Shown in pieces: positions 8,615-16,354 of a DNA stretch of 64,000 nucleotides (positions are counted from its first letter, which is position 1; each line of letters starts with the position of its first letter). A program made the position numbers and the translations under genes. Source of the DNA: Hafnia paralvei ATCC 29927. GTDB lineage: Bacteria; Pseudomonadota; Gammaproteobacteria; Enterobacterales; Enterobacteriaceae. The stretch is from positions 62,001 to 126,000 of the forward strand of contig NZ_LXET01000047.1 of assembly GCF_001655005.1 (NCBI RefSeq). Reading direction: 5' to 3'. The notes below the pieces were generated by a model. It did not search any database, was not told the origin of the DNA, and worked only from the letters and a program-made list of their open reading frames with translations.

Positions 8615-10150
8615 GTGCAACAAAAACCACTTGAGGGCGCACGGCTTGCATGGATGACGGTGGCCCTTGCAATGGCCACCTTTATGCAGGTTCTGGACTC
8701 GACGATCGCCAACGTGGCGATCCCGACGATCTCCGGGAACCTAGGTGCATCTAACTCGCAGGGAACTTGGGTGATCACCTCATTCGGGGTGGCTAACGCC
8801 ATCTCGATCCCGATCACCGGTTGGCTGGCAAAACGCTTCGGGGAAGTTCGTTTATTTCTGTGGTCAACGATCCTGTTTGCCGCAGCCTCTTGGTTGTGTG
8901 GGATCTCCTCTAGCCTCGAGATGCTGATCTTCTTCCGCGTGTTACAGGGGATCGTAGCAGGCCCACTGATTCCCCTGTCGCAAAGTCTCTTGCTCAGTAA
9001 CTACCCGCCTGCGAAGCGAAGTATGGCGTTGGCGATGTGGTCTATGACCGTTATCGTCGCGCCGATTTGCGGGCCAGTTCTAGGTGGCTACATCAGTGAT
9101 AACTATCACTGGGGCTGGATCTTCTTCATCAACGTGCCTTTAGGGATCGCCGTTGCGCTGGTCGCCATGTCTACGCTGAAAGGACGCGAAACAAAAACCG
9201 AAATCAAGCCTATCGATACCGTGGGGCTAGTGCTTCTTGCGCTCGGCGTAGGTTGTTTGCAGGTGATGCTGGATAAGGGGAAAGAGCTCGACTGGTTTAA
9301 CTCCACCGAGATCATTGTACTGACGGTTATCGCCGTCGTTGCTCTGTGTTTCCTGCTCGTCTGGGAGCTTACCGACGAACATCCGGTGGTCGATTTATCC
9401 TTGTTCAAAATGCGTAACTTCACCATTGGTGTGCTATGTATCAGCTTGGCCTACATGCTCTACTTCGGTGCAATCGTATTGCTACCGCAGCTACTGCAAG
9501 AGGTCTATGGATATACCGCAACCTGGGCTGGTTTGGCGTCCGCGCCAGTCGGTTTGATACCGGTTATATTATCGCCCATTATCGGTAAGTTTGCGCCTAA
9601 ACTGGACATGCGCCGCTTAGTAACATTCAGCTTCATAATGTATGCCGTCTGCTTCTACTGGCGTGCCTATACTTTTGAACCGGGGATGGACTTTGGCGCT
9701 TCAGCCTGGCCGCAGTTTATTCAAGGCTTTGCCGTGGCGTGCTTCTTTATGCCACTGACAACCATCAGCCTTTCGGGACTTCCTCCAGAGCGTTTGGCGG
9801 CAGCCTCTAGCCTGAGTAATTTCTGCCGTACGCTGGCCGGTTCTATTGGTACATCGATCACAACCACGCTGTGGACTCGCCGTGAAGCGCTACACCATTC
9901 ACAGCTGACCGAATCGGTGAATCCGTACAATCCGCTGGCACAGCAGACGTACAGCGAGCTTGAAAAACTGGGTATGAGCAGTAAGCAAGCCTCTGCTTAC
10001 CTCGCGAATGAAATTACCTCGCAGGGACTGATCATCTCCGCCAACGAGATATTCTGGATGTCTGCGGGCGTGTTCTTGGTACTGCTGGTGCTCATTTGGT
10101 TCGCTCGTCCACCGTTCTCAACCGCCGGTGGCGGTGGTGGTGCTCACTAA
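8615..10150 (+). CDS. emrB: MFS drug efflux transporter EmrB (DHA2 family)
   Basis: A 511-residue, 14-helix major-facilitator antiporter of the DHA2 family, close to E. coli EmrB along its whole length, including ATFMQVLDSTIANVAIPTI (motif D1 region), SFGVANAISIPITGWLAKRFGE (motif A), MTVIVAPICGPVLGGYISDNY (motif C) and the glycine-rich C-terminus GGGGGAH. It expels hydrophobic uncouplers and antibiotics such as nalidixic acid in E. coli. The start codon is GTG after a GAGG ribosome site; the N-terminus MQQKPLEGA agrees with the E. coli protein. A terminator with a palindromic element follows. Confidence 0.96.
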   Translation: MQQKPLEGARLAWMTVALAMATFMQVLDSTIANVAIPTISGNLGASNSQGTWVITSFGVANAISIPITGWLAKRFGEVRLFLWSTILFAAASWLCGISSSLEMLIFFRVLQGIVAGPLIPLSQSLLLSNYPPAKRSMALAMWSMTVIVAPICGPVLGGYISDNYHWGWIFFINVPLGIAVALVAMSTLKGRETKTEIKPIDTVGLVLLALGVGCLQVMLDKGKELDWFNSTEIIVLTVIAVVALCFLLVWELTDEHPVVDLSLFKMRNFTIGVLCISLAYMLYFGAIVLLPQLLQEVYGYTATWAGLASAPVGLIPVILSPIIGKFAPKLDMRRLVTFSFIMYAVCFYWRAYTFEPGMDFGASAWPQFIQGFAVACFFMPLTTISLSGLPPERLAAASSLSNFCRTLAGSIGTSITTTLWTRREALHHSQLTESVNPYNPLAQQTYSELEKLGMSSKQASAYLANEITSQGLIISANEIFWMSAGVFLVLLVLIWFARPPFSTAGGGGGAH

Positions 10151-10163
10151 CCCGATGCGTTTA

Positions 10164-10194
10164 GGAAAAAGCTCAGACTTCGGTCTTAATGCTG
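10164..10194 (-). terminator. Terminator of the toxin-antitoxin operon (left arm)
   Basis: Read on the minus strand, the left arm gives AGCATTAAGAC-CGAA-GTCTGAGC followed by TTTTTCC, a hairpin plus T-run about 120 bases past the toxin stop codon. It mirrors the plus-strand arm and could stop transcripts coming from the toxin side. Confidence 0.55.
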
Positions 10195-10332
10195 TTCATT
10201 TAAGAGATCGAGATACACGGGGCTAGCACACCGCGGGGCGCTCCGGCAGCTAAAGCTGCTACGACCCCATCGGTGTACTTCCCCTAAAATCAGGCTTAAC
10301 TGACAAGCATTAAGACTTCGGTCTGGGCTTTT
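10166..10332. repeat. Nested palindrome with inverted terminator arms
   Basis: The left arm (about 10168-10193) and right arm (about 10306-10331) are inverted copies: AAAGCTCAGAC-TTCG-GTCTTAATGCT and AGCATTAAGAC-TTCG-GTCTGGGCTTT. Each arm carries the small hairpin AGAC-TTCG-GTCT. The inner part is also imperfectly palindromic (CACACCG / CGGTGTA, GGGGCG / CGACCCC, with GCAGCT-AA-AGCTGC at the centre, 10246-10259). The whole 165-base unit resembles a small non-coding mobile repeat or a bidirectional terminator. No second copy was found in this window. Confidence 0.65.
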
Positions 10333-10334
10333 TT
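10304..10334 (+). terminator. Terminator of emrB (right arm of the palindrome)
   Basis: A TTCG-loop hairpin followed by GGGCTTTTTTATT, about 155 bases after the emrB stop. The same bases also encode the last seven residues of the toxin gene on the other strand. Confidence 0.65.
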
Positions 10335-10648
10335 ATTGGTAACGATGATTTTTGAGTGTAATTTACCGCGATCTTTCTAGAGGTGTGGATTACGCGCAAA
10401 ATACGCACAGAGTGAGACTCTAAGGCGTAAACCATGACAAAAGGAAAATGTGGCATAATTAACCTTCTCCGTTGCATATTGCCATTAATGGCATGCCCCG
10501 ACTTTGGGTGCTCGGAAAGCAATGAAGACAGCGCGATAAAGCGCTCATCCGTCGCAATCGCTACCTTAGCGCCAGCCTTGTGAACCAAAAAACGGAAAAT
10601 AGACATTCTGTCGGCAACTGCCTGATTTCCCCAAAATACAGAATTCAC
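10310..10648 (-). CDS. RelE/ParE-like type II toxin with an altered tail
   Basis: A 112-residue protein with the general pattern of ParE/RelE toxins: a helical first half (AVADRMSIFRFLVHKAGAKVAI), then strands with RRRLIMPHFPFVMVYALESHSVRILRVIHTSRK. Such toxins poison gyrase or cut mRNA, and the sequence does not tell which. It overlaps the antitoxin by four bases, which implies coupling. Family members usually end soon after the HTSRK-like strand; here about 19 more residues follow, and the last seven (KKPRPKS) are encoded by the emrB terminator arm. The tail may thus be a product of a sequence insertion or loss of the original stop. Activity is uncertain. Confidence 0.72.
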   Translation of the reverse strand: MNSVFWGNQAVADRMSIFRFLVHKAGAKVAIATDERFIALSSLLSEHPKSGHAINGNMQRRRLIMPHFPFVMVYALESHSVRILRVIHTSRKIAVNYTQKSSLPIKKPRPKS

Positions 10649-10929
10649 AGCTTTCCCTGCCGTGCTAAATCTTTCAGACTGCCCATTTCCGAATTCATTT
10701 GCTCGTCAGAAATAAACTCCATTTTCCCTGAATCATAATCGCTGAAAGCCTGTTCGATCAGCGTTTCAAGCTCCATATTGGCATTTTCTAACTGGAAGCG
10801 GCGCTCCTCATCAGCCAACGCCTCCACGCGTTCCCTCACTAACTCAGTTAGGCTCATCTTTTTACGCTCCGCAGCCTGCATCGCTAGACGTTTAGTCTCT
10901 TCATCAATGCGAAAATGAATAGTACTCAT
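10645..10929 (-). CDS. RelB/DinJ-like antitoxin
   Basis: A 94-residue protein. The N-terminus STIHFRIDEETKRLAMQAAERKKMSLTELVRERVEALADEE has the ribbon-helix-helix pattern of RelB/DinJ/ParD-type antitoxins that bind their own promoter. The acidic C-terminal half (LETLIEQAFSDYDSGKMEF) would wrap the toxin. It precedes the toxin with a 4-base ATGA overlap, the standard antitoxin-first order. A GAGAG sequence lies upstream of its ATG, and a possible small leader frame ends on this start codon. Confidence 0.8.
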   Translation of the reverse strand: MSTIHFRIDEETKRLAMQAAERKKMSLTELVRERVEALADEERRFQLENANMELETLIEQAFSDYDSGKMEFISDEQMNSEMGSLKDLARQGKL

Positions 10930-11024
10930 AATTGGCGGCTCTCATTTATAATTTGCGGTGTCATTTGTATTGTCATTTGTGTTGTCATTTGTGTTGTCAT
11001 TTGTGTTGTCATTTGTGTTGTCAT
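10926..11024 (-). CDS. Possible leader peptide made of MTTQ repeats
   Basis: On the minus strand an ATG at 11024 opens a 32-codon frame. Its first 24 residues are six tetrads: four MTTQ, then MTIQ and MTPQ. It continues IINESRQL and stops at a TGA that overlaps the antitoxin ATG (ATGA). The repeat unit is 12 bases, so changes in copy number would keep the frame. This arrangement would permit translational coupling to the antitoxin. Against it: no convincing ribosome site precedes the first ATG, and the antitoxin has its own GAGAG. It may instead be untranslated repeat DNA in the promoter. Confidence 0.3.
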   Translation of the reverse strand: MTTQMTTQMTTQMTTQMTIQMTPQIINESRQL

Positions 11025-11026
11025 TA
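10959..11026. repeat. Tandem 12-bp repeat upstream of the antitoxin
   Basis: Five contiguous copies of TGTCATTTGTGT (the first with A for G at one position) plus a partial sixth (TGTCATTA). There are no spacers. Because 12 bases is close to one helical turn, the copies would face the same side of the DNA, which suits a multi-site operator as well as a slippage-prone tract. Confidence 0.9.
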
Positions 11027-11161
11027 TGACCAAATAATAAACAATTACCAGTCCACTTTCCGTGCTGATGCAAGATATCTCGCTAGCTCAAGCGAGAAAA
11101 CGGTAAACCTTAATTACAGCCAAGTTACATTCAGATTGGCAATGCTGTTCGCAAAACTCAC

Positions 11162-11201
11162 AAAAAAGCCCCTGCAAGCGTACGCTCACAGGGGCTTTTT
11201 T
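11162..11201 (-). terminator. Bidirectional terminator after degP
   Basis: A stem AAAAAGCCCCTG with CAGGGGCTTTTTT, and an inner AAGCG/CGCTC-like extension. On the minus strand it ends in a run of T's about 35 bases after the degP stop. It would work in both directions and insulates degP from the antitoxin promoter region. Confidence 0.9.
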
Positions 11202-11235
11202 ATCTTATTGGGCCGCTTGATGCGGCCTCAGAAAA

Positions 11236-12663
11236 TTACTGCATTAACAGATACAGAGAGTTATCACCGCGCAAAATATTCAGAGCCAGAACTGGTGGCT
11301 TAGAATCCATAATTTTACGCAGTTCACCCAAGTTAGCGACAGGCTGCTGGTTTACGCCCAGAATGATATCGCCTTTCTGTAGACCAACACGCGCCGCGGT
11401 TGAGCCTTTCTGCACATTGTCTACTTTAACGCCTTTAACTTTACCCGTTGTTACGTTGCTTAGCTCTGCCCCTTCAATCCCGGCAAAGACATTGCTAGAC
11501 GCAACCTGAGCTTGTTGACTCTGCTCCAGCGTCACATCGATGCTGATTGGCTTACCATCGCGGATCAGGCCCAGTTTCAATTTGCTGCCTACCGGCATAG
11601 TCCCGATTTCAGCACGGAACGATGCAAAGCTAGAAATAGGTTTGCCGTTCAGAGACACCACAACGTCACCCGCTTTAATCCCTGCTTTGGCAGCGGAAGA
11701 TTTTGGCAGTACTTGGCTAATGAATGCGCCGCGCTGTGCATCAACCTTCATGGCCTTAGCCAGTTCAGAGTTCAACTCGGTACCCATGATGCCCAGCTCA
11801 CCGCGTTTCACCTGACCAAATTCGACCATCTGACCGGTCAAGTTTTTCACCATGTTGCTTGGGATCGCAAAACCGATACCGATGTTACCGCCATCTGGAG
11901 CCAAGATTGCGGTGTTAATCCCAATCAGCTCACCGTTCAAGTTCACCAACGCACCACCGGAGTTACCACGGTTAATCGCCGCGTCGGTTTGGATAAAGTT
12001 TTCGTAGTTCTCTACGTTCAGGCCGCTACGTCCCAACGCAGAAACGATACCCGAAGTCACGGTTTCACCCAGACCGTATGGGTTACCGATAGCCACGGTG
12101 TAATCCCCCACGCGCAACGCGTCAGAATCGGCCATCTTAATGGCGGTCAAATTCTTGGCATCTTTCAGTTGAATCAATGCAATATCGGTGCGCGGATCGG
12201 TACCAATCACTTTGGCTTCGTATTTGCGGCCATCGCTCAGTTGTACCTGAATTGAGTCCGCGTTTTCTACCACGTGGTTATTCGTAGCAACATAACCTTT
12301 GGCTGCATCAATAATGACACCTGAGCCCAAGGCTTTAAATTTCTCTTTAGATGGGCCATTTGCGCCGCCCCCCTGACACATAGGTGAGCCGCTAAACGGT
12401 GAGCCATCCTGACAGAATGGTGAATTGTCACCGAAAAATTGCTGGAACTGCTGTGGCATACGCCCATTGTTATTCACGGTTGCACTGCCTTCCACGTTGA
12501 TGCTCACCACCGATGGCATCACTTTCTCCAGCATGGGTGCGAGACTAGGTAGCTGCTGGCTGGTCACTGCCGACGCTGTTTCAGCGGCGCTGGCTGACAT
12601 CGGGCTTAACGCCATACCCAAACTCAATGCTACTGCACTCAATACTAAAGTGGATTTTTTCAT
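11236..12663 (-). CDS. degP: Periplasmic serine protease/chaperone DegP (HtrA)
   Basis: A 475-residue precursor with a Sec signal peptide cleaved near ASAAETA (about residue 27). The trypsin-like domain carries the triad His130 (TNNHVV), Asp160 (RTDIAL) and Ser235 (GNSGG). Two PDZ domains follow, about 280-370 and 390-470. The glutamine- and serine-rich LA loop with two cysteines (Cys84 and Cys96) distinguishes DegP from DegQ. DegP degrades or refolds misfolded envelope proteins. Its neighbour dgt lies upstream as in E. coli, and a sigma-E-like promoter is visible in the gap. Confidence 0.96.
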   Translation of the reverse strand: MKKSTLVLSAVALSLGMALSPMSASAAETASAVTSQQLPSLAPMLEKVMPSVVSINVEGSATVNNNGRMPQQFQQFFGDNSPFCQDGSPFSGSPMCQGGGANGPSKEKFKALGSGVIIDAAKGYVATNNHVVENADSIQVQLSDGRKYEAKVIGTDPRTDIALIQLKDAKNLTAIKMADSDALRVGDYTVAIGNPYGLGETVTSGIVSALGRSGLNVENYENFIQTDAAINRGNSGGALVNLNGELIGINTAILAPDGGNIGIGFAIPSNMVKNLTGQMVEFGQVKRGELGIMGTELNSELAKAMKVDAQRGAFISQVLPKSSAAKAGIKAGDVVVSLNGKPISSFASFRAEIGTMPVGSKLKLGLIRDGKPISIDVTLEQSQQAQVASSNVFAGIEGAELSNVTTGKVKGVKVDNVQKGSTAARVGLQKGDIILGVNQQPVANLGELRKIMDSKPPVLALNILRGDNSLYLLMQ

Positions 12664-12816
12664 AGAATGTTTTTCTCTTGTATTATCAACGATAAATAAT
12701 TTGAGGAACGCCTAACATCGCCAATGATGTACTTACTCATAAAGTAAGTCTGATACGAACGTTTTCAACGGTTCCCTAATGATCACCGGCAAATTAGCCG
12801 TGATATTTGTGCTTAT

Positions 12817-12844
12817 TAAGAGTCGGATAAAACATTGAAGTTCC
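12817..12844 (-). promoter_or_regulatory. Sigma-E-like promoter of degP
   Basis: On the minus strand GGAACTT (12844-12838) is followed after 16 bases by TCTTA (12821-12817). The sigma-E consensus is GGAACTT-N16-TCTGA, so only one base differs. E. coli degP is a classic member of the sigma-E regulon. The start codon is about 155 bases downstream, so a long leader is implied. Confidence 0.75.
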
Positions 12845-12917
12845 CTTTCAATCAGTCAAGAAAGCGTAAAAAATTATGGCCTGTCTTTACAAAACTCAAC
12901 TTTATTCATCTATCCTA

Positions 12918-14429
12918 TTATTCAGCTGCCATTAAACGGCGATATTCATCATATGCATAAAGATCGGTCATACCACTGATATAATCTTGAATTAAGCGGG
13001 CGCGGTAATAATACTCCCACACCATAAACTCATCAGGGCTTTGGACTTCTAATAACTCAAGTGCTTCACCATAGGCCAAACGATGTTTCACGGATAGCTT
13101 ATGGAATAGCCGCGTTTCAATCGGGTAGCCGCGGTGGGTATCGTCCTTAACCAATTGGGCAAAGTCAGCCAGCGGCATTTGTAATAGTGGGCTGTAAATA
13201 TCTAGCAAACCGCCGATAACGCGATACCCTTGCAACTCTAACTGTTCCACCTCGTGGTGGTTAAACACATGCTGAAAGGCGACTTTTTTAAATACCCTTA
13301 ACAAATGATTAGCGGAATCAGAAGCCTCAAGCAGTGCCTGATTAAAACTGCCGTCCACTATCTGTGGGAGATTCTCTATAAAACGTCGTGCGGCATGCGG
13401 AACCAAAGCTTTAACCACGTTGACCCGTAGATACATAAAGAAAAGATCGTCGGTGCTGCGGTGCCCGTATTTTTCTTTTTGTCGCCGATAAGCCTCACCC
13501 ACGGTAATATCAAACAGATCGCCCTTTTCTACCCGTCCCCATTCCGACTCTAAATAGGCTCTAAGCTGATCGACCGTTAGGATATTTTTTTCCACTGCAT
13601 CTTCGAGATCAGCGACACAATAAGAAATATCATCAGCCGCCTCCATAATATAAGTCAGTGGAAAACGGTGAAACTCTTTCATTTCTAATTCTTGGCGCAG
13701 GCGTTGGATGAATTTTTCTTCAGCTAAATAATAACCCGGTTTCTTCATTAAATAATGATAGTTAGCGGGGACCTCTCCTTGCCAATAAGCTGGGCGGGTA
13801 TATTTTAGTACGCAGGCGATTTGAGCATAGGTCAGATTCAGCTTCAGCAACGAATGCACTAAACGGATAGCCTGAGCGTTTCCCTCAAAGTAGCTGAGAT
13901 CGGCCCGCACGCGGGTACGCAATGAATTAAGCTCAGAGTCACCGGCTTTTAGCCGTAGACAGGCCACCTGACAGCTCATTTCATCGGCGAGAAGATTCCC
14001 TTGAGTATCCACGCCTAAATGCTGGCGAAACCAGTTATTCAACGCAGCCTCGCCAAAATGGCCAAAAGGCGGATTGCCCACATCGTGCAGTAAACACGCC
14101 ATTTCAACGATGCTTTCGAAGGGATCGATAAACAGCGCTAACCCCATTTCATTTAATCGATCGTGGCGGCGTAAATCATGCAGAATTTCTTTAGCTATAT
14201 GGCGTCCTACCTGTTGGACTTCCATAGAGTGCGTCAGGCGGCTACGGACTGCGGCATTGCGTTCCAGCGGAAAAACCTGCGTTTTCTGCTGTAAGCGACG
14301 GATCGCCGCCGAGTTTACTATTCGCCCACGGTCGCTTTCAAACTGACGAATAATATCGTATTCATCCTCTACGTTGATCGGACTGCTGAAATAGCGTTGA
14401 TAGTTAAACTTGTTGCTGAAATTGGTCAC
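12918..14429 (-). CDS. dgt: Deoxyguanosinetriphosphate triphosphohydrolase Dgt
   Basis: A 503-residue HD-domain enzyme, the usual length of E. coli Dgt (505). It cleaves dGTP to deoxyguanosine and tripolyphosphate. The metal-binding residues are visible in RLTHSMEVQQVGRH and CLLHDVGNPPFGHFGE. The N-terminus INVEDEYDIIRQFESDRGRIVNSAAIRRLQQKTQVFPLERN is typical of the class. It is divergent from mtn with a 165-base gap and lies upstream of degP, both as in E. coli. Confidence 0.95.
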   Translation of the reverse strand: MTNFSNKFNYQRYFSSPINVEDEYDIIRQFESDRGRIVNSAAIRRLQQKTQVFPLERNAAVRSRLTHSMEVQQVGRHIAKEILHDLRRHDRLNEMGLALFIDPFESIVEMACLLHDVGNPPFGHFGEAALNNWFRQHLGVDTQGNLLADEMSCQVACLRLKAGDSELNSLRTRVRADLSYFEGNAQAIRLVHSLLKLNLTYAQIACVLKYTRPAYWQGEVPANYHYLMKKPGYYLAEEKFIQRLRQELEMKEFHRFPLTYIMEAADDISYCVADLEDAVEKNILTVDQLRAYLESEWGRVEKGDLFDITVGEAYRRQKEKYGHRSTDDLFFMYLRVNVVKALVPHAARRFIENLPQIVDGSFNQALLEASDSANHLLRVFKKVAFQHVFNHHEVEQLELQGYRVIGGLLDIYSPLLQMPLADFAQLVKDDTHRGYPIETRLFHKLSVKHRLAYGEALELLEVQSPDEFMVWEYYYRARLIQDYISGMTDLYAYDEYRRLMAAE

Positions 14430-14594
14430 CGTCTGCGTCCTGTGTTGCCGAGCGTGAACATATATTGCTATTCACTAGTGATAACAATGCGCTACGTAAA
14501 ATGCAAATCCAGCCAGAATCTTTGCGCTCGCATGTTAGACTAGTACAAGGCTTGAATGCCTCCAGTTCTAACTCACAATTTTGCAGGTATCATC

Positions 14595-15296
14595 ATGAAA
14601 GTAGGCATCATTGGTGCAATGGAGCAAGAAGTTGCTGTGCTGCGCGACCGTATCGAAAACCGCCAAACTATGCAGCGTGCGGGCTGTGAAATCTATACCG
14701 GCACGCTGTGCGGCGTAGAAGTCGCACTGCTGAAGTCTGGCATCGGCAAGGTTTCTGCCGCGATGGGAACCACGCTGTTGCTAGAACATTTCCACCCAGA
14801 CGTGGTGATTAACACCGGCTCAGCAGGTGGTTTGGCAAGCACTCTGACCGTGGGCGATATCGTCGTTTCAGATGAAGTTCGCTATCACGACGCAGACGTT
14901 ACCGCTTTTGGCTATGAGCCGGGTCAAATGGCTGGCTGCCCCGCCGCGTTTATCGCCGATGCGAATTTGATTGCGTTGGCTGAACGCTGCATCACGGCGC
15001 TAAACCTGAATGCAGTTCGCGGCCTGATTTGCAGCGGCGATGCCTTCATTAACGGCGCTGAACCTTTGGCCCGCATTCGTTCAACCTTCCCTAAAGTTGC
15101 TGCTGTAGAAATGGAAGCAGCCGCGGTTGCCCATGTATGCCATGCATTCAAAACACCGTTTGTGGTAGTTCGCGCGATTTCTGACGTTGCAGACAAAGAG
15201 TCTCACCTGAGCTTTGATGAATTTTTAGTTGTTGCCGCTCAGCAATCTTCGCTCATGGTTGAAGCCATGCTGCAAGAATTTGCCAAACGCGCGTGA
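14595..15296 (+). CDS. mtn: 5'-methylthioadenosine/S-adenosylhomocysteine nucleosidase
   Basis: A 233-residue nucleosidase that hydrolyses methylthioadenosine, S-adenosylhomocysteine and 5'-deoxyadenosine, feeding methionine salvage and yielding the ribosyl-homocysteine precursor of autoinducer-2. Glu12 (AMEQE) and the Asp of RAISD are the catalytic residues, with the purine-binding stretch VINTGSAGG. A longer frame starts at 14556, but MKVGIIGAMEQE at 14595 is the family's N-terminus. It is followed by btuF after 24 bases, as in E. coli. Confidence 0.95.
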   Translation: MKVGIIGAMEQEVAVLRDRIENRQTMQRAGCEIYTGTLCGVEVALLKSGIGKVSAAMGTTLLLEHFHPDVVINTGSAGGLASTLTVGDIVVSDEVRYHDADVTAFGYEPGQMAGCPAAFIADANLIALAERCITALNLNAVRGLICSGDAFINGAEPLARIRSTFPKVAAVEMEAAAVAHVCHAFKTPFVVVRAISDVADKESHLSFDEFLVVAAQQSSLMVEAMLQEFAKRA

Positions 15297-15320
15297 TCGA
15301 ACAAAGATGAGACCTACCGT

Positions 15321-16139
15321 ATGAAGCCTGTCTCTCGCCTATTTGGCGCTCTTTGGCTGCTGCTGTGTCTGCCGCTTTTTGCGGCAGACCGCGTGATTAG
15401 CCTCTCTCCCCATACTACCGAGATGGCCTACGCTGCTGGCTTAGGCGATAAAATGATAGCCGCGAGCGCGTATTCTGATTACCCACCGGCAGCGGAAAAA
15501 CTGGAAAAAGTCGCCTCATGGCAGGGGATTAATCTGGAGCGTATTTTAGCGTTAAAGCCTGATTTGATCTTGGCATGGCGCGGTGGAAACCCACAGCGGG
15601 TTTTAGATCAGCTGTCGGGATTCGGTATCCCTATCTTTTATTCCGATCCCAAAACCATTGATGGTATTGCCGACGATCTCGATCGTTTAGCCACCTATAG
15701 CCCAACACCTCAGATCGCCCACGATGCAGCAAGCCATTTTCGTGATCAAGTGAAAGTGTTGCGTGAGAAATACCATCGCCCTCATCCAAGCCGCGTGCTC
15801 ATGCAATTCGGCACTCAGCCGCTATTCACTACCTCTAAAGCAACAATTCAAAGCGATTTACTCTCACTGTGTGGGGCAACCAATATTTTTGCCGACAGCC
15901 CTGTTCCGTGGCCACAGGTAAGTCGGGAACAGGTGATTATGCGTAAGCCGCAGGTCATCGTGGTAAGCGGCTCGCAAAAGCAGGTAGAAACCGTGAAGCA
16001 GTTCTGGCAACCACAGTTGAACGTTCCTGTCATCGCCATTAATGAAGACTGGTTAAACCGCAGCGGCCCGCGCATTATTCTTGCTGCACAGACGCTATGT
16101 GAGCAGCTAGATACTCTTTCCGTCAAAACTCCCCGCTAA
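15321..16139 (+). CDS. btuF: Vitamin B12-binding periplasmic protein BtuF
   Basis: A 272-residue substrate-binding protein for cobalamin that delivers B12 to BtuCD. A signal peptide of about 21 residues ends in LPLFAAD. The body has RVISLSPHTTEMAYAAGLGDKMIAASAYSDYP and the hinge-helix fold typical of BtuF/FhuD-like proteins. The gene follows mtn closely, as in E. coli, and is followed by a hairpin. Together with cobD in the same window it shows that the organism both makes and scavenges cobalamin. Confidence 0.93.
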   Translation: MKPVSRLFGALWLLLCLPLFAADRVISLSPHTTEMAYAAGLGDKMIAASAYSDYPPAAEKLEKVASWQGINLERILALKPDLILAWRGGNPQRVLDQLSGFGIPIFYSDPKTIDGIADDLDRLATYSPTPQIAHDAASHFRDQVKVLREKYHRPHPSRVLMQFGTQPLFTTSKATIQSDLLSLCGATNIFADSPVPWPQVSREQVIMRKPQVIVVSGSQKQVETVKQFWQPQLNVPVIAINEDWLNRSGPRIILAAQTLCEQLDTLSVKTPR

Positions 16140-16156
16140 GCTAGCAGTGATTAACC

Positions 16157-16200
16157 GCACTTTTCTCCCATTATTTTGGCAGAAAAGTGCTTAATTCTGT
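16157..16200 (+). terminator. Hairpin after btuF
   Basis: A perfect 10-bp stem GCACTTTTCT (16157-16166) / AGAAAAGTGC (16181-16190) with a 14-base loop, followed by TTAATTCTGT. The T-run is weak, so it may be a modest terminator. Confidence 0.55.
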
Positions 16201-16354
16201 GTCTCCCCATAGAAACTCCTCAAAATTCAATGTATCTTATTGCATCATAAAAAACAAAATAACCAATTAAAACAATAAGTTAATCATATAACAATCACCT
16301 CATAAATTAGACTATTGCTACATAACACTGAGATTTAAACAGGGGAAACCAACC

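Noticed and set aside
10959..11026. CRISPR-like short repeats
   Set aside because: The 12-bp units are directly adjacent with no spacers, and no cas gene is near.
10932..11303. Plus-strand frame encoding a Cys-His-Leu repeat protein
   Set aside because: It is the reverse reading of the same 12-bp repeat, lacks a ribosome site and runs through the degP terminator into degP.
11512..12255. 247-residue open frame antisense to degP
   Set aside because: It lies wholly within degP on the other strand, has no ribosome site or recognisable domain, and is rich in His/Gln/Arg as expected of a mirror frame.
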